This document shows positions 54,518 to 64,000 of a stretch of DNA of 64,000 nucleotides, piece by piece. The notes beneath the pieces are model-generated. The model saw only the letters and a list, made by a program, of their open reading frames with translations, was not told where the DNA came from and did no database searches. The DNA is from CAVZTA01 sp963778025 (GTDB taxonomy: Bacteria > Chloroflexota > Limnocylindria > Limnocylindrales > CSP1-4). The DNA lies in contig CAVZTA010000017.1 in NCBI GenBank assembly GCA_963778025.1, positions 43,147-107,146 on the forward strand, read 5' to 3'. Both the position numbers and the translations under genes were made by a program. The stretch's first letter is position 1. Every line of letters begins with the position of its first letter.

Positions 54518-57449
54518 TCACCGGCCGGGGGGTCCGCCGCGGCGTCGGGACGACGGCGGGGTCAGAGCCGGAAGGGCCTTCTTGTTGGGCTTCTCCGCCC
54601 AGGGCGGGCGACTGTTGCGCGCCCACGGGGGACCCTGGTTGCGGCGGAACAGCCACCACAGTCCGAGCACGCCGATGATCGCCACGATGAGGAACACGAT
54701 CCCCGCGAGCCGCAGGCCACCGTTGCGCGAGCCGTCGTTGATGGCATCGACGAGCGCCTGGGCCCGCTGTGTCGCGAGTGTGACGTCGCCGTCCCTCGCG
54801 GCCTGGATGGCCTGCTCGCGGAGCGGAGCGAGGTCCGTCCCGATCATCCCGAACGTCGTCATCATGTCGCGCTCGCGTTCGGTGACCGCGATCGCGTCGG
54901 CCACACGCCCGGATGCGGTCGCCCAGTCCTCGGCGAGGTCGGCACCGGCCGTGATCTCGTCGAGCGTCACCGCGCCCTCGAACGACTCGCGAGTCCGTGC
55001 TTTCGCCTCGATCTGCGGCAGGCGCTGATCGGCCTGGTCCGCGAAGCGAACCCAGGTCGCAGCCGCGCTCAGGGTGGCGGCCGCGGTCTTGAAGTCGTGC
55101 TGCTCGATCGGGCTCGTGAGGATGGCCGGGAGCGTCCAATCAGGCACGGTCGTCTTCAGCTCGGTCAGGCTCTCGCCGATCGTCTTGGCGGTCTGCGCCT
55201 GGGCTTCGGCCTCGACGCGTAGGGCCGCCATCTCCGCCGCATCAGCGACGGCCTCGAAGCGAGGCCGGAACTCTGCCGCCGCGCCCGCTTCCGGCAGGTC
55301 CTGCTCGGCCTGCCGCGCGGACGCGACGACGATGCGAGCGTCGCGCACGATGTCGAGCGCCTCGGGGATCTGGCGCGGCCGCGATGGGGGCCATGACCGC
55401 CGCGGGGATGGCCCAGTCGCCGGCTTCGTGAGCGGCGGCTCGGAGCCCTTCGAGCTCGAACCCGGTCGACTCGGCCTCGTCGCGGACCTCGGCCACGCGG
55501 TCGGCGAGATCCGCGAGCTGGTCCGCGCTCGTGGCGCCCTCGAACTCGGCCTGGTAGCGATCCAGCAGCCCGGCCTCGGGCAGCGCCTCGTTGGCCGCGG
55601 TCACGTCCTCCGCGACGGAGGTCGCCGGAGCGACGGCGGCCAGCGCGTCATCGAATCGTTGTGCGGTGACAGCGTCGCGGATCCCGACCGGCAGCGTCCA
55701 CGCCTCGGGAGTCACCACTCGCAGCTCGTTGAGCGGCGGCAGGATGGTCTTCGCGGCCTCGAGCAGGGTGGCGGCCTGGGTCCTGACGAGGGCGAGGTCG
55801 TCCAGCGAGGCGGCGGCCTCGAAGTCGGGCTGGATGAACGGCACGAGGCCGGCCTCGGGAAGGAGCTCGTCCGCGGAGGTCAGGTCATCGAGGACGTTGT
55901 CCGCCTCGTCGAGAGCGACGGTCGCGTCGTCGAACTGCCACTCGTCCATCTCCCTCCGGACGATGGCCGGAGCGGCGAGTGGCGTCGCGGTGTCGAGGAA
56001 TGCGTGGTAGCGAGCACGAAGCGCCGAGCGCTGCTCGAGGGCCGTCGGGTCGTCCGCGACCCCGTAGCTCGCGAGGAGGTTCTGGGCGAAGTCGAGGTCC
56101 TTGTCGCCCGCCGCGACGAGGCCGCGCTCGTCGACCGCATCGAGGAACTCCATCCAGTCGACGCCGTCCGAGACCGCGCGTCCCGGTTCAGCGTGACCGA
56201 CGTATTTCTCCTCGGCGTCGAGGAGCGAGGCGATGACCGCCTTGAACTGGTCCTCGCCGATGCGATCGGCGAGCACGCCCATGATCGCGCACGACGCGTC
56301 CTGCTGCTCGGTGATGATCGTCTCGACGTCGTCCGGTGCCGAGGGTCGCTCGACCTCCCAGCTCGACAGGTCGAGGTCGGCCGGCACGGTGGAGATGTCA
56401 GGGCACGTGACCTCCGGGTTCACGCGGCTCGCGACCCATTGGGCGAGTCCTTCGCGCATCCACCGCTCGCCGAAGCGATCCGCGCCGAACCAGGCGTGGG
56501 CCATCTCGTGGTAGGCCCCACCGGCGTGGGCGGCGCACTTGCCCTCGGGGTCCGCCCCGCCGACACCGGCGCACTCGTCGAACTGGACGATGCCGGGTGT
56601 GGAGTGGTCGCTCGCGTAGCCGCCGAGCGTCGCCGGCGGTGTCATGCGCACGACGACGGAGCGGTCGCCGGGGATCTCATGGCCCAGGTAGGCCTCGATC
56701 TGCTCGAGCGCGGGGATCGCGTTCGCGCGAGCCGGGCCGAGCCACTGCTCCTGATCGCGTGGCGCCTGGAGGATGACCTCGCGATCGGATGGGCCCATGA
56801 CCCGGCGGTCGGTGGTGAGGTTGCGCTCGACCGTCCCCTCGACGCACGCGAAGAGGTCGCCCGGGTTCTCGACATTGCCTGTCGTCAGGCCGATCGCCTC
56901 ATCGGTCATCGGCGACCCGGACGTCACCGCGGCATACCGCTCCGGCAGCCGCGCGATGACCTCGCCGCGGTCCGCCGGCTGACCGGTCATGCAGAAGTAG
57001 ACGTAGGCGGATCCGAGGCGCGCCGGGGTCACCTCGTCGAGCAGGGCGCCGGCATCGAGCGGGTACGTGATCGTGAGGTTGCGCCGCGCACCGGGCTCGA
57101 GCTCCGGGATGCTGATATTCATCGACTTCCAGGGGCCGGGCAGGTCGCGGTACTCGCCCGCGCGCTTGACACCCTTCGAGAAGTCGATGAGCGCGTCCTC
57201 GACGCCGTCTTCGATGAAGACCGGTCCCCAGGTCTTCGGGCCGGTCGTCTGACCCTCGTTGGCGAGGTTCAGGATGATCCCGACATCGATGCCCTCACCG
57301 TCACGGCGGACCGTGTACGTGACGAGGGCGTTCTCGTCGAGCGCCTCCGTCTCGGCGACGGCGGGCACGGCGGCAGCACCGAGCGCGGTCGCCACCACGA
57401 CCGTCGTGAAGAGACTGGATACGAGGGCGCGGCAGGCCCCAGGTGACAT
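54518..57449 (-). CDS. Membrane-anchored gluzincin-like metallopeptidase with four C-terminal repeats (one frameshift)
   Basis: About 977 residues. A signal peptide (ending AAVPAVAETE), an N-terminal beta-rich domain (to about 230), then the zinc site HEMAHAWFG at 314-322 with a Glu at 333 (MREGLAQW). The Glu lies 14 residues after the second His, shorter than the 18 of M1 peptidases. After about residue 500 come four helical units of roughly 80 residues, each opening with a Trp-X-(L/I/F)-P-like element (EWQF, AWTLPVGI, DWAIPAAV, DWTLPAIL) and three with the same turn LPEAG. Near the C-terminus one hydrophobic helix (IVFLIVAIIGVLGLWWLF) and a basic tail anchor it, catalytic part outside. Break near 55375. 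I do not know the family as a whole; the repeats may be a stalk or binding arm. Confidence 0.8.
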
Positions 57450-57503
57450 GGGAGGGTCCCCGTATGCGGCGCGTTGGTGATGTGATCCGATAAGACCCGT
57501 GCG

Positions 57504-59056
57504 GTGGCGACGCTACCGCCCGTCGATGAGCCCGGCAAGGCGGACTATCGGTACTACGCGGCCGCAGGACCGCTCACCCATACTGGGTCGGTGTCCATCG
57601 CGCGGCTGCGCTGGCTCTATGGCCTCCAGGGAGCGGCGCTCGGCCTCCTCCTGCCCTTCCTCGTCCCGTTGCTGGCCGGCCGGGGCCTGACTGCGACGGA
57701 GATCGGACTCGTCCTGGGGGCGTCGGGAATCGTGACGCTCGCATCCTATCCGATGTGGGGGGCACTCGCCGACGGGCGCCTGGGACGGCCTGGCGCGCTC
57801 GTGGCATCGGCCGCGGTGGCGGTCGTGGGCGGTCTGTGGCTCGCCGTCGCAGGGTCCGATCCGATCGTCCTCACGGCGGCCGTGTCGGTCGCGCTCGTGG
57901 GCGCGATGCCGTGGGGTCCGATCAGCGACGCGATCGCACTGCAGTCCCTCGGCGATCGATCGAGCTCGTACGGACGGTTGCGCGCGTGGGCATCGGTCGG
58001 GTGGGCGGCGACCGCGATCGCCGTGGGGCTGGCCTGGGAGCGTGTCGGGGGCTCTGCGATGCCGGTGGCATTCGGCCTGTTCGCGATCACGGTGGCGCTC
58101 TCCGTCCTCGTGCCCGGCGGCGTGCGCCTGGCGAGGGCGAGACGCGCCGCGGATCCCCGAGCGACCGAGGAGGCGGCTCGCGGCCGACGCCGATGTCGTC
58201 CGACCCGCCACGGTCCGTCGCGAATGGCGGCTCGTCCTCGCGTCCCCGATCCTCCTGGGGTTCCTTGCCGGGCTGCTGATCGTGGCGATCTCGGAGCACG
58301 CGACCTGGAGGTACGTGTCCCTGCGCATCCTCGACCAGGGCGGCAGCGCATTCCTGGTCGGGCTCGCGGCCGCGCTGCCCGCGCTCGTCGAGACTCCCGT
58401 CTTCCTGGGCTCGCGGCGCTGGGAGCGGATCCTGGGGCTGCGCTGGATGTACGTGGTCGGCGCCCTCGATCTCGTCGGTCATGGCGCTCCTCATGGGGCT
58501 CGCGACGGAGGCCTGGATGGTGGCGCTGTTCCGGACGCTCGATGGGACGGCCTACGCGCTCCGTTACATCGGCGTGGTCCTCATCATCGGCGCGCTGCTG
58601 CCGATGCGCCTGCAGGCGTTCGGCCAGTCGATCGGCTGGCTCGTGGCGGCGGGCATCGCACCGATCATCGCGGACATCGGCGGTGGGTGGATCTACGACG
58701 CGGTCGGCGGGAGCGCGGTGTTCATCGCCTCAGCCGCGCTCGGGGTCCTCGGGGCCATCGTCGTGTTCCTCGCGCTCGCGGGCGCGGGCCTGGGTCGTCG
58801 GGTGCCAGCCGGATCACACGAACGGACCGACGGCGGTGCGGCGCCAGTGGTCGGGAACCCTAGGCGCGCAACCCGTGCTCCGGGCGCACCGAGCGCGGCG
58901 TCGTGCGTCGCCCCGTCGGCGCCACCCTCGTGCGACTGCACGCAGCCACACGAGCGGCGGAGCGTCGTCCGCGGGAACGAGACACGGCGACCACGGTCTC
59001 GAACGATGCGTCCGGTGCACCGGTCGGCGAAGGAACGGCGCGCACAGGCGCGATGA
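57504..59056 (+). CDS. MFS transporter (frameshifted)
   Basis: Twelve-helix permease, about 430 residues plus a tail. Helices include WLYGLQGAALGLLLPFLVPLL, EIGLVLGASGIVTLASYP and MWGALADGRLGR, the latter matching the conserved loop 2-3 motif of the family. The second half is in two other frames (WRLVLASPILLGFLAGLLIVAI; then MALLMGLATEAWMVALF). Breaks near 58185 and 58480. It resembles the MFS_1-like group related to LacY or nucleoside/oligosaccharide permeases; substrate unknown. After the last helix (near 58790) about 85 Arg/Ala/Pro-rich residues look unlike a transporter, so the true end may be nearer 58810. Confidence 0.78.
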
Positions 59057-59206
59057 CCGCCCGTAGGGGCGCCGGGTGCAACACGACTCGCCGAACGCGG
59101 CGTGCCGGGTCAGCACTCACGGGCCCGATGCCGCGAGGCGATCGACCGGGGTCGCTACTCAGCCCGCGGAGGACTCGCGAGCGAGGATCCGTCGGTCCGC
59201 TGCCGC

Positions 59207-60361
59207 TCAGGCGTCGATCCAGGTCCCGCCGATCATCACGCGGCGCACCGCGAGCTCCTCGTCGAGCTCGACGAGGTCCGCCCGCGCCCCGACGGTGAGC
59301 CGTCCGCGGTCGGTCTCGCCGAGGAGGTCGGCCGGAGCCGTGCTGGCAGCGACGACCGCGTCGACGAGCGTCGATCCCGCGGCCGCGAGGTTGCGGACGG
59401 CGGTGTCGAGGGCCAGCACCGAGCCCGCCAGCGTGGTGCCATCCGCGAGCGTCACGCGGTCGCCCTGGACGAGGATGTCGAGGCCACCGAGCGAGCCGGA
59501 TGACACGCTCGTGCCGGCGACCGACAGCGCGTCACTGACGAGCACCAGCCGATCGCGCGGTTTCATCCGTGTGATGAGCGGCCACAGCGCGACGTCGACG
59601 TGATGGCCGTCCGCGATCAGCTCCGTCCAAACCGCGTCGTCGAGCAGCGCCGCGAGCGCGAGGCCGGGCTCGCGATGGCCGATCCCGGTCATCGCGTTGA
59701 AGAGGTGGGTCGTCGAGCGGGCGCCGGCCGCGTACCCCGCCCGAGCCTCGGCGAACGACGCTGCGCTGTGGCCCAGCGAGACGACGACCCCATCGGCGGC
59801 CAGGCCCGTGATGAGCTCGAGCGCCCCGGGCAGCTCCGGCGCGACCGTGATGACCCGGAGGCCGTCGCGCAGCGGCTCGAGATCGGCCTCGGAGACGTCG
59901 ACCGGGTGGCGGAGGTGCTCCGGGCGATGCGCCCCCTTGCGCTCGGGGTTCAGGAACGGCCCCTCGAGGTTCAGGCCGAGAGGCTGCGCTCCGACTGGTG
60001 GCGCCACCGGCCGCCAGCCGCGGACGTCGGCCGCGAACCGCTGCAGCGTCGCGATCGGCGCCGTCACGGCGGTCGGGAGGAAGGCCGTCACGCCACGTCG
60101 CGCCAGCGCTCGCGCCATGCCCGATAGCGCCGCCGGGCCATCCATCGCGTCGTGGCCGCCCCAGCCATGGACGTGGATGTCGATGAAGCCGGGCACGATC
60201 ACGGATCCGACCGATCGCGATCCGACCGGTGCGGCCGACCCGGGCAGGCTCGCTCCGTCCGGTTCGACCGCGGCGATCCGGTCGCCCTCGACGACGAGTC
60301 GCCCGGCGACGATGGAATCGGGCAGGACGAGCCGTCCGACGAGCTCGGTGCGCGACCCCAT
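59207..60361 (-). CDS. nagA: N-acetylglucosamine-6-phosphate deacetylase, copy 2
   Basis: 384 residues, intact. PGFIDIHVHGWGGHDAMDG has the His-X-His of a two-metal site, unlike copy 1. LNLEGPFLNPERKGAH holds the metal Glu, SLGHSAASFAEARAG and THLFNAMTGIGHREPG the metal histidines and substrate loop, VLVSDALSVAGT the catalytic Asp, and LLGETDRGRLTVGARADLVEL the C-terminal strand. ATG 60361 is 14 bases after the ROK kinase stop. In this operon the ABC importer brings in amino sugar, the ROK kinase phosphorylates it and NagA removes acetate. NagB, the next enzyme, is not in the window. Confidence 0.93.
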   Translation of the reverse strand: MGSRTELVGRLVLPDSIVAGRLVVEGDRIAAVEPDGASLPGSAAPVGSRSVGSVIVPGFIDIHVHGWGGHDAMDGPAALSGMARALARRGVTAFLPTAVTAPIATLQRFAADVRGWRPVAPPVGAQPLGLNLEGPFLNPERKGAHRPEHLRHPVDVSEADLEPLRDGLRVITVAPELPGALELITGLAADGVVVSLGHSAASFAEARAGYAAGARSTTHLFNAMTGIGHREPGLALAALLDDAVWTELIADGHHVDVALWPLITRMKPRDRLVLVSDALSVAGTSVSSGSLGGLDILVQGDRVTLADGTTLAGSVLALDTAVRNLAAAGSTLVDAVVAASTAPADLLGETDRGRLTVGARADLVELDEELAVRRVMIGGTWIDA

Positions 60362-60375
60362 GGACCCGGGCAGCC

Positions 60376-61317
60376 TCAGGGCGCCGTGAGCGCGCCGGAC
60401 CCGTCGGCCGCGCGCTCGGCACCGTGCACGGCCGCGCCGATGGCGCCCGCCCACGTCCCGAGCTCGGCGAGCACGACCTCGACCCGGTCGATCGGGGTCG
60501 TCACGACCCGGCGTCGCAGCTCCGCCACGATCGGCTCGATGATGAAGGGGCCCGCGCTCGACCAGCCGCCGCCGAGGATGATCCGCTGCGGCGTGAGGAT
60601 CGTGACCGCGTTCGCGAGGCCGATCCCGAGATAGCGTCCGATCTCGGCGAGCCCGGCGATCGCGCGCTCGTCGCCCGCCCGCGCCGCCTCGATCGCCGCC
60701 TGCGCGGAGACCGTGCCGCACGCCTGCGCGACCTGGTCGGCACGCGCATAGGCCTCGACGCAGCCGCGATCGCCGCATCCGCACAACGGCCCGTCCGGGT
60801 CGATCGTCTGGTGGCCGAACTCACCGGCCTGGCCTCGAAAGCCCTGGACGACCCGGCCGTCGAGCGCGAACACCCCGCCGATCCCCGTCCCGAGCGTCAG
60901 CCCGATGAACGTGTCGATCCCGCGGCCTGCCCCGAATCGCAGCTCGGCCATCCCGAACGCGCGCGCGTCGTTGATGACCGCGGTGGGCAGCTTCGAGGCT
61001 GCCGCGAGTGGCTCGCCGACGGGCGTCGCGGACCAGTCGCCGGGAACGTTGGTCATGAACGTCACGACCCCGGTCTCGGGCATGTAGAGGCCGGGCACCG
61101 CGACGCCGAGGCTCGCGACCCGGCCGTCCTCGGCGTCCCGGATCGTGACGGCGAGCTCGCCCAGCTGCTCGACGACCGAGGCCTCTCCCCGCGAGATGTC
61201 CGTCGGGACCTGGTCCTGCCGGACCGTCCGCCAGTCGTCGCCGGCGCGCTCGACGACCGCCCACTTGACGTTGGTGCCCCCGAGGTCGAGGCCGATATGG
61301 CGGGTCGTCACATCCAT
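60376..61317 (-). CDS. ROK-family sugar kinase
   Basis: 313 residues, intact. HIGLDLGGTNVKWAVVE is the ATP phosphate loop, VINDARAFGMAELRFGAG holds the catalytic Asp in the N-D-A motif, GTGIGGVFALDG follows, and EFGHQTIDPDGPLCGCGDRGC is the ROK signature with its zinc Cys and His residues. The EFGHQ form is common in GlcNAc or glucose kinases. Placed between the ABC permease and nagA, it is best read as an N-acetylglucosamine or N-acetylmannosamine kinase (inference). Starts 17 bases after the permease stop. Confidence 0.92.
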   Translation of the reverse strand: MDVTTRHIGLDLGGTNVKWAVVERAGDDWRTVRQDQVPTDISRGEASVVEQLGELAVTIRDAEDGRVASLGVAVPGLYMPETGVVTFMTNVPGDWSATPVGEPLAAASKLPTAVINDARAFGMAELRFGAGRGIDTFIGLTLGTGIGGVFALDGRVVQGFRGQAGEFGHQTIDPDGPLCGCGDRGCVEAYARADQVAQACGTVSAQAAIEAARAGDERAIAGLAEIGRYLGIGLANAVTILTPQRIILGGGWSSAGPFIIEPIVAELRRRVVTTPIDRVEVVLAELGTWAGAIGAAVHGAERAADGSGALTAP

Positions 61318-61334
61318 GGCAGTCGCGGGCCTGG

Positions 61335-62349
61335 TCAGCGCTCCTCCGTGACGCGCACGTACAGGGCGGTGACGGCCAGGACGATGAGCCCGAAGAGGAT
61401 GCGCGCGAGTCCCCTCGGGCATCTGGAGGACGGTCAGAAGCGTGGCCAGCACCGCAGGATGAGCGCACCGACGATGCTGCCGGTATACCCGCCGCGCCCG
61501 CCGAAGATCGACGTGCCGCCGATGACCGCGGCCGCCACCGACGGCAGCAGGAACGGCATCGACCAGCGACGAGCGTCGTCGCCTTGATGAGCCCGACGTA
61601 GATGAGCCCGCCGATGCCCGCCAGCAGCGCGGACAGGACGTAGAGGACGACGAGGACCTGCCAGACGCGCACGCCAGAGAGGCGCGCCGGCCGCTCGTTG
61701 TCGCCGACCGCGTAGAGCAAGCGGCCGAAACCGGTCCGCCGCAGCCGAAGCTGATGAGCGAGCGCGAGCGGGATGAAGACGAGCAGCGAGTTCGGCAGCC
61801 CGAAGGACCGGCCCGTCCCGAGCCACGCGAGCACTCGGCGGGGACCTCGACGCTCGCTGCCCAGGACGCTACGCTGGTAGACGAGCAGGAAGCCCGTCGA
61901 CGACCAGGCCCATCGCCAGGGTCATGATCAGGGGATGGACCCGCAGCACCCCGATCCCGATGCCGTTGACGAGGCCCGACCAGGGCGATCGCCGGGACCA
62001 GCGACAGCGGGATCGCGACGATCGGGTCCATAGGTCGGGGTCTGCGTGGCCATGATGAACAGGCGCGTCGTCGCGACCGTCGCCGACCGAGAGGTCGATG
62101 CCGCCGGTCAGCATCGTCAGCGTCTGCGCACGCCGCGAGGATGGCCAGCGGGATCGCGAACTTCAGGATGTTGGTGAGCCAGAGTTCGTTGATGATGCCC
62201 GGCCGCGTGATCGTCCAGCGCGACCATGAGCAGGACGAGCGAGCTCGGATGAGCGGGATGAGCGGGAAGTCGCGCATGAGTCGCGCGCAGCCCGCTGCCG
62301 TGAGCCACGCGGGACGCTGCCCGCCCACGACGTCGGAGGCGCCGGTCAT
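61335..62349 (-). CDS. Ribose-type sugar ABC transporter permease A (frameshifted)
   Basis: About 338 residues. Helices and signature elements of the RbsC family in order: LKFAIPLAILAACAQTLTML, TGGIDLSVGD, VNGIGIGVLRVHPLIMTLAM, LLYAVGDNERPARLSGVRVW, LLAGIGGLIYVGLI, and AVIGGTSIFGGRGGYTGSI. The C-terminal helix ends VRVTEER and a stop at 61335. Breaks near 62240, 62130, 61985, 61845, 61565, 61455 and 61415. Conserved DLSVGD and GRGG loops identify the family with confidence. Partner of permease B and the ATPase; feeds the ROK kinase. Confidence 0.82.
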
Positions 62350-63363
62350 GCCCGGCGTCCCGTCGGAGCGCCGCGGCCGCGCCGAGCATGACGACGCCCG
62401 ACCATGATCGCGCCCTCGACGATCTGGTCGACGTACGGGGTCGACCGACAGAAGGTCAGGTCCTGGCGCGCACGAGGCGCAGGATGAAGACGGCGACGAT
62501 CGGGCCGACGAGCCCGCCACGGCCGCCGGCCAGGCTGACGCCGCCGAGCACGACGGCCGCGACGCTGGCGAGCAGGTAGGGTCCGTGGACCGGGTCGCCG
62601 TTGCCAGTCAGCATCGTCAGCGAGAGGCCGCCCATCGCTGCGAACAGTCCGGTCAGCGCATAGGACAGCGACCTTCGTTCGCGAGACCGTCGACCCCGCT
62701 CCGGAACGCTGCGACCGGGTCGTCCCGATCGCGTACATCGACAATCCGAGAGTCGAGCGACGCAGCGGGATCCAGACGATGCCGATCGACCACGATCAGG
62801 ACGACGAGCGCTCGTGGCACCCACTCGGTCGTGCGGCGGGAGCCGCGCCCGACACGCGGTCACGAAGCCAGCGAGCCGCCGAGCCCCGCCCGGTGTGTCA
62901 AGGACGAGCAATGCCACACCCGCCCAGACGAACAGCATCGCGAGCGTGACGATGATGTCCGGCACGCGGGAGAGCGACGACGGCGTCCCGTTGATGGCGC
63001 CGATGACGACCCCGAGGCCGAGGACGACCGCGACCGCGGGCACGCCGCACTCGTCGCTCGCTCCGTCCATGAGACGAGCGGCCACGACGCTGGTCAGTGC
63101 CATCATCGAACCGATCGACAGGTCGACCCCACCCGTCAGGACCGCAACGTCTGGCCGACCGCGGCGAGACGCGCAGGGCAGGACCGCGATCGCAAGGTTG
63201 CCGAAGCGCCTGCGCGCCGAAGCTCGGCTGGATGATCCTCGTGAACAGCAGCAGGACGCCGAGGAGCACCCACAGGCCGATCATCCAGGTGCTCCGACGC
63301 ACGGCCCGCACGCATCCGACGCGAACGGCGACCGCGGCTGGACCACGCTCGACGAGCGGTCAT
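62346..63363 (-). CDS. Ribose-type sugar ABC transporter permease B (frameshifted)
   Basis: About 339 residues. MIGLWVLLGVLLLFTRIIQPSF, MMALTSVVAARLMDG, VVLGLGVVIGAINGTPSSL, DIIVTLAMLFVWAGVALLV, LSYALTGLFAAMGGLSLTML, and VVLGGVSLAGGRGGLVGPIV are RbsC-type helices and loops, spread over frames with breaks near 63215, 63160, 62850, 62720, 62465 and 62385. Two different permeases in one operon suggest a heterodimeric channel, as in autoinducer-2 or erythritol-type importers. ATG 63363 overlaps the ATPase gene end. Confidence 0.8.
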
Positions 63364-64000
63364 GCCGGCTTCCCCTGCACGGCGGTCAGGCTCCTCGCCG
63401 GGCCGAGCCCGTGCGCCGCACGCATGAGCGTGGGCTCGTCCGCCTCGTCGGCGCGCGATCTCGGCGACGATCCGACCTCCGAACATGACGACGTCCGATC
63501 GCAGGCGAGCTGGACCTCCTCGAGCTCGGACGTGTAGAGCAGGACCGCGGCGCCCGCCTCCGCGAGGTCCCTGAGGAGCTGGTAGATCTGCCGCTTCGTG
63601 CGGATGTCGATGCCTCGCGTCGGGTCGAAGCACAGCATCGTCCGGACGCCCTCCAGCGATCCAGCGCGCGATCGTCACCTTCTGCTGGTTGCCGCCCGGA
63701 GAGGCGGCGCACCTCGCGCTGCGCTCGCGTGTCGATCTCCAGGCGGTCGATCGCCCGGTCGATGCGCTTCTTCTCGGCGCCCATGTCGATGGGTCCCCAG
63801 CGTCGCGGCCTCGCTGAGAACGGCAGGGCGATGTTCTCCCGGACCGAACGCTGCAGGAGCAGCGCCTCTACCCGATTCGCCGGCACGTACACGATGCCCT
63901 CGCGATGGCGTCCGCCGGGTGGCCGAAGCGAACGGTACGACCATCGAGGCGGATTCGCCACCGTCCGCCTTCCGTGAGCCAGCCAGCGCTTCGAACAGCT
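63360..64000 (-). CDS. Sugar ABC transporter ATPase, C-terminal part, cut by window edge (frameshifted)
   Basis: The second nucleotide-binding domain of an RbsA/XylG-type ATPase: LFEALAGSRKADGG, then EGIVYVPANRVEALLLQRSV (the family's P-E/N-R element), EIDTRAQREVRRLSGR near the signature motif, then LCFDPTRGIDIRTKRQIY (Walker B-D loop region) and LLYTSELEEVQLACD (H-loop replaced by Thr-Ser-Glu, normal for domain two). Breaks near 63910, 63800, 63695, 63650, 63500 and 63455. The first domain lies outside the window. Heads the operon with permeases B and A, ROK kinase and NagA. Confidence 0.82.

Noticed and set aside
6200..64000. Programmed frameshifting or gene decay as the cause of the split genes
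   Set aside because: Breaks occur in unrelated genes with no common slippery site, some compensate within 150 bases, and active-site residues are kept.
1..64000. tRNA, rRNA, CRISPR arrays, IS elements, phage or integrase genes
   Set aside because: I looked for T-loop motifs, regularly spaced repeats, DDE transposases, recombinases and attachment-site repeats and saw none that could be supported.

Overview
The window is a GC-rich (roughly 65-70% by eye) bacterial metagenomic-style sequence with two parts that do not look like one replicon. Part A, about 1-6150, holds seven intact, tightly packed genes of actinobacterial flavour: cytochrome c oxidase subunit II (cut by the left edge), a PaaG-like enoyl-CoA hydratase, a class I glutamine-amidotransferase-like hydrolase, a PAP2-type phosphatase/transferase, a flippase-like membrane protein, thioredoxin reductase and a Raf-kinase-inhibitor-like lipoprotein. 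None has a broken reading frame. A Thermoleophilia (Solirubrobacter-like) source is my best guess.

Part B, about 6200-64000, begins inside a truncated glycerol-3-phosphate dehydrogenase and looks like a chromosomal fragment of an uncultured Chloroflexota (Limnocylindria-like) heterotroph. It is rich in sugar and nucleoside ABC transporters, secreted repeat proteins and catabolic enzymes. About half of its genes are split by one or more single-base frame changes while the encoded protein stays conserved on both sides. This is the signature of uncorrected indel errors rather than gene decay. The abrupt change in error density at the truncated gene suggests a chimeric assembly.

Layout of part B. 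6.2-9.65 kb (minus): M20 amidohydrolase, SDR dehydrogenase, metallo-beta-lactamase-fold lactonase and the glpD fragment, divergent from 9.85-14.2 kb (plus): ribose-type ABC binding protein, permease and ATPase, then a class III aminotransferase. 14.2-19.2 kb: cupin and FGGY kinase (minus), divergent from a GntR/UTRA regulator and a large glycosidase-like protein. Together 6.2-19.2 kb reads as one catabolic locus, probably for an N-acylated amino sugar or amino polyol. 19.3-23.2 kb: small membrane protein, delta-60 repeat protein, DUF4397-like secreted protein, ECF-like sigma factor, 77-residue protein. 23.2-27.0 kb: family-1 sugar-binding protein, zinc dehydrogenase, NagA. 27.2-34.8 kb: a two-gene secreted module, a giant PPC/VWA protein of about 1800 residues and a transglutaminase-like protein.

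35.4-46.1 kb is a nucleoside uptake and salvage region: nucleoside hydrolase, Gfo/Idh/MocA oxidoreductase, SDR, an unassigned protein, two BMP-family permeases, the ATPase and binding protein, a VOC protein, and pyrimidine-nucleoside phosphorylase. 46.3-54.5 kb: subtilase, PLP decarboxylase, Kelch protein, CHRD protein, N-formylglutamate amidohydrolase-like protein, an acidic protein, and a GH25 muramidase. 54.5-57.4 kb: a membrane-anchored HExxH peptidase with four C-terminal helical repeats. 57.5-59.1 kb: MFS transporter. 59.2-64.0 kb (minus): an amino-sugar operon of ABC ATPase (cut by the right edge), two permeases, ROK kinase and a second NagA. I saw no rRNA, tRNA, CRISPR array, transposase or integrase.
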